Of a DNA stretch of 7,101 bases, positions 5,285 through 7,101 are shown piece after piece. A model generated the notes under the pieces. The model searched no databases, was not told the origin of the DNA, and saw nothing but the letters and a program-made list of their open reading frames with translations. Made by a program: the position numbers and the translations under genes. The DNA is from Anaerolineae bacterium (GTDB lineage Bacteria > Chloroflexota > Anaerolineae > B4-G1 > SLSP01), in the NCBI GenBank assembly GCA_018055515.1, contig JAGPHL010000138.1:1-7101 (forward strand), written 5' to 3'. Position 1 is the first letter of the stretch; each line of letters begins with the position of its first letter.

Positions 5285-6735
5285 AGCAGGGCCTTTATTT
5301 TTCCCAGCACCGCGGCGCTCTCCGCGTCCAGCGCGGCGATCTCTTTCATGATGGCCTGGGGGGTGCGGTGCTTTATCTCCTCCCCGCCGCTGGGATTCTT
5401 TACGGAGAGGTCGAAAGTGGCCTGGTCAATGGTCTTGGCGTCCACGGTCCAGCTCTGGGGCGAGTCGGCGAAGGTTTTTTGGAGCTTCACGAACTCGGCG
5501 AGGTCATCGTCGTTGAGCGGGTTGGTCTTGCCGAGGTTGCGGCCGGGGTTGAGCTGGTAGAACCAGATTTTACGGGTGGGGGCGCCTTTTTCGAAGAAGA
5601 GGACGACCGTTTTCACGCCCGCGCCCTGGAAGGTGCCGGCGGGGCAGTCGAGGACGGTGTGGAGGTTGCAGCTTTCCAGCAGCAGCTTGCGGAGGCTGAC
5701 GGAGGCGTTGTCGGTATTGGAGAGGAAGGTGTTCTTGATAACGATGCCGGCGCGGCCGCCGGCTTTGAGGATTTTGATGAAGTGCTGGAGGAAGAGGAAG
5801 GCGGTCTCGCCGGAGCGGATGGGGAAGTTTTGCTGCACCTCGGGCCGTTCCTTGCCGCCAAAGGGCGGGTTGGCCAGGACGACATCGTAGCGGTCCTGTT
5901 CCTGAAGGTCGGCGAGGTTTTCGGCGAGGGTGTTGGTGTGGATGACGTTCGGCGCCTCGAGGCCATGCAGGATCATATTCATGATGGCGATGACGTAGGC
6001 GAGGGACTTTTTTTCCTTGCCGTAAAAGGTGCGGGTCTGGAGGGTGGCCAGGCCTGCGGTGGTGAGCTTGCCGCGGGTTGTGAGGTAAACGAAAGATTCG
6101 CACAGGAAGCCCGCCGAGCCGCACGCGCCGTCGTAGATGCGCTCGCCAATCCTGGGCTGGACGACCGCGATGATGGCGCGGATGAGGGGGCGCGGGGTGT
6201 AGTATTCGCCGCCGTTGCGCCCGGCGTTGCCCATGTTCTTGATCTTGGCTTCGTAGAGGTGCGAGAGTTCGTGCTTCTCGTTCTGGGAGCGGAAGCGGAG
6301 CTCGTCAATGTGGTCAATGATTTCGCGCAGGTTGTAGCCGCTCTGGATCTTGTTCTTAATCTCGCCGAAGATTTCGCCGATCTTGTATTCGATGGTGTCC
6401 GGGCTGGTGGCGCGCTGCTTGAAGCCGTGGAGGTAGGGAAAGAGCTTGAGGTTGACGAAATCGCGGAGGTCGTCGCCGGAGAGGGCGGCGTTGTGGTCGA
6501 GCTGGCCGGCGCGGTCCCGGGGCGCGGCCCAGGTCTTCCAGCGGTAGGGTTTGTCGAGGATAGGGGTGTATTCCCTGCCGTTGAGGGCGGCCTCGGCGGC
6601 TTTGTCCTCTTCCAGGCCGTCGAGGTATTTCAGGAACAGGAGCCAGGAGGATTGTTCGGTGTAGTCCAGCTCGGTGGTGCAGCCGGCCTCCTTGCGCAGG
6701 ACGTCGTCAATATTTCGGAAGGCTTGTTCAAACAT
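5281..6735 (-). CDS. hsdM: Type I restriction-modification DNA methyltransferase (N6-adenine)
   Basis: This subunit transfers a methyl group from S-adenosylmethionine to N6 of adenine at the site chosen by HsdS, and is also needed for restriction. The 484-residue protein begins with the family-typical MFEQAFRNIDDVLRKEAGC, an HsdM N-terminal helical domain (1 to about 150). It continues with GEYYTPRPLI (176-185), the SAM-binding motif DGACGSAGF (202-210) and the catalytic NPPF (289-292). It ends with a helical tail of the type that docks on HsdS. Length is normal and all key motifs are intact. The frame is open upstream to 6828, but those 31 extra residues resemble nothing in the family. No clear ribosome site precedes 6735. 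As first gene of the locus it should be transcribed from the 6736-6900 spacer. Its stop overlaps the start of the next gene as ATGA. Confidence 0.95.
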   Translation of the reverse strand: MFEQAFRNIDDVLRKEAGCTTELDYTEQSSWLLFLKYLDGLEEDKAAEAALNGREYTPILDKPYRWKTWAAPRDRAGQLDHNAALSGDDLRDFVNLKLFPYLHGFKQRATSPDTIEYKIGEIFGEIKNKIQSGYNLREIIDHIDELRFRSQNEKHELSHLYEAKIKNMGNAGRNGGEYYTPRPLIRAIIAVVQPRIGERIYDGACGSAGFLCESFVYLTTRGKLTTAGLATLQTRTFYGKEKKSLAYVIAIMNMILHGLEAPNVIHTNTLAENLADLQEQDRYDVVLANPPFGGKERPEVQQNFPIRSGETAFLFLQHFIKILKAGGRAGIVIKNTFLSNTDNASVSLRKLLLESCNLHTVLDCPAGTFQGAGVKTVVLFFEKGAPTRKIWFYQLNPGRNLGKTNPLNDDDLAEFVKLQKTFADSPQSWTVDAKTIDQATFDLSVKNPSGGEEIKHRTPQAIMKEIAALDAESAAVLGKIKALL

Positions 6736-6892
6736 GAGCGGTGAGCATGAAAAATGGCGGGACGACGCGGGGGGGCAGGCGCCCTGAAAGGGACCCCTTG
6801 CCGAGCCGCCGGCTTGCACGAGTATCACCCATAACGAAAAGTCGCGCGATGATACGCCGGAACGGGAAGTGTTTGCAGCAAAAAACTAACCC

Positions 6893-6934
6893 AAAAAATT
6901 AACCCGGCCGATGCCATTGAGGTCGGGGGGCCGG
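6893..6934 (-). terminator. Probable intrinsic terminator of the histidine kinase gene
   Basis: Immediately after the kinase stop, CCGGCC and GGCCGG (positions 6929-6934 and 6904-6909) form a 6-bp stem with a 19-nt loop on the minus strand. GTTAATTTTTT follows, with T6 at 6898-6893. The T-run begins 5 nt after the stem, so this is acceptable but not ideal. It would separate the kinase transcript from the hsdM operon. Confidence 0.45.
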
Positions 6935-7101
6935 TCAGGCGGCGGGGGTGCCGGGCGGGGGCGGGCGGGATTCCGCCGCGGGCAGGGGCACGGCGCAGAT
7001 CACGCAGGCGCCGGCGGGGCTGTCCCTCTTGATTTCCAGCGACGCGCCAATGAGGCTGGCGCGGTAATTCATGATTCGCAGCCCCAGGCCGGTCGCAGGC
7101 T
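6935..7101 (-). CDS. Sensor histidine kinase, C-terminal fragment (5' end outside window)
   Basis: The last 54 codons of a gene enter from the right edge and end at TGA (6935-6937). The peptide contains TGLGLRIMNYRASLIGASLE, then VICAVPLP. That is the G2 box and final strands of a histidine kinase ATPase domain (HATPase_c). The GLGLRIMxYRAxxIG form is typical of NarX/LiaS-like kinases with HisKA_3 dimerisation domains. The protein ends in a short Pro-rich tail. Sensor part and partner regulator lie outside. It runs in the same direction as hsdM but is separated by about 200 bp and a probable terminator, so it is likely unrelated to restriction. Confidence 0.75.
   Translation of the reverse strand, partial: PATGLGLRIMNYRASLIGASLEIKRDSPAGACVICAVPLPAAESRPPPPGTPAA

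Noticed and set aside
5368..6744. 458-codon plus-strand frame antisense to hsdM
   Set aside because: Its composition (Val, Gly, Ala, Glu rich) is the mirror of GC-rich hsdM codons and no family is recognisable. hsdM itself has all catalytic motifs.
6736..6828. Upstream extension of hsdM to an ATG at 6828
   Set aside because: The added residues are unlike HsdM proteins, which start at MFEQ-type sequences. They probably belong to the untranslated leader.
6849..6854. A -10-like TATCAT on the minus strand upstream of hsdM
   Set aside because: No convincing -35 element stands at 16-18 nt, and other weak matches such as GATACT occur nearby. The true promoter cannot be chosen by eye.

Overview
This is a GC-rich bacterial window dominated by one complete type I restriction-modification locus on the minus strand. 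Read 5'->3' along that strand the order is hsdM, a four-helix-bundle protein gene, hsdS, a cluster of palindromic repeats, then hsdR. A tRNA-Leu(CAG) gene on the plus strand closes the left end. The right end carries the C-terminal tail of a sensor histidine kinase. No organism can be proven from the sequence. The intergenic palindromes of the type CAACCCC-GTT-GGGGTTG alternating with CCCAGGGT...ACCCTGGG, the 9-bp GGGACGGAT-type tracts, and a four-helix-bundle protein with a conserved C-terminal suffix together recall genomes of Verrucomicrobiota. That assignment rests on memory of similar sequences and should be taken as tentative.

Layout: 38-122 tRNA-Leu (+); 123-332 no gene seen, with a small hairpin just past the hsdR stop; 333-3146 hsdR (-); 3147-3335 spacer with four stem-loop units; 3336-4448 (or 4547) hsdS (-); 4544-5284 four-helix-bundle protein (-); 5281-6735 hsdM (-); 6736-6934 spacer holding the operon's upstream region and a probable terminator of the histidine kinase; 6935-7101 partial histidine kinase (-).

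The genes should work together as a classical HsdM2S(R2) enzyme. HsdS recognises a bipartite site with two target recognition domains, HsdM methylates adenine at N6, and HsdR translocates and cuts unmethylated DNA. The four-helix-bundle gene overlaps hsdM by an ATGA junction and also meets the longer hsdS frame at an ATGA junction, so it is translated as part of the R-M operon.

The most unusual object is inside hsdR. An intact GIY-YIG nuclease domain is inserted in frame between helicase motifs I and II, in the loop just before the DECH box. It is bracketed by two near-identical 23-bp direct repeats (core CTTCGACAGGCTCAGGG) spaced exactly 354 bp, or 118 codons, apart. A third copy lies elsewhere in the same gene, also in frame. 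The gene therefore seems to have accepted a repeat-borne nuclease cassette without losing its reading frame, giving a restriction subunit with two different nuclease folds.
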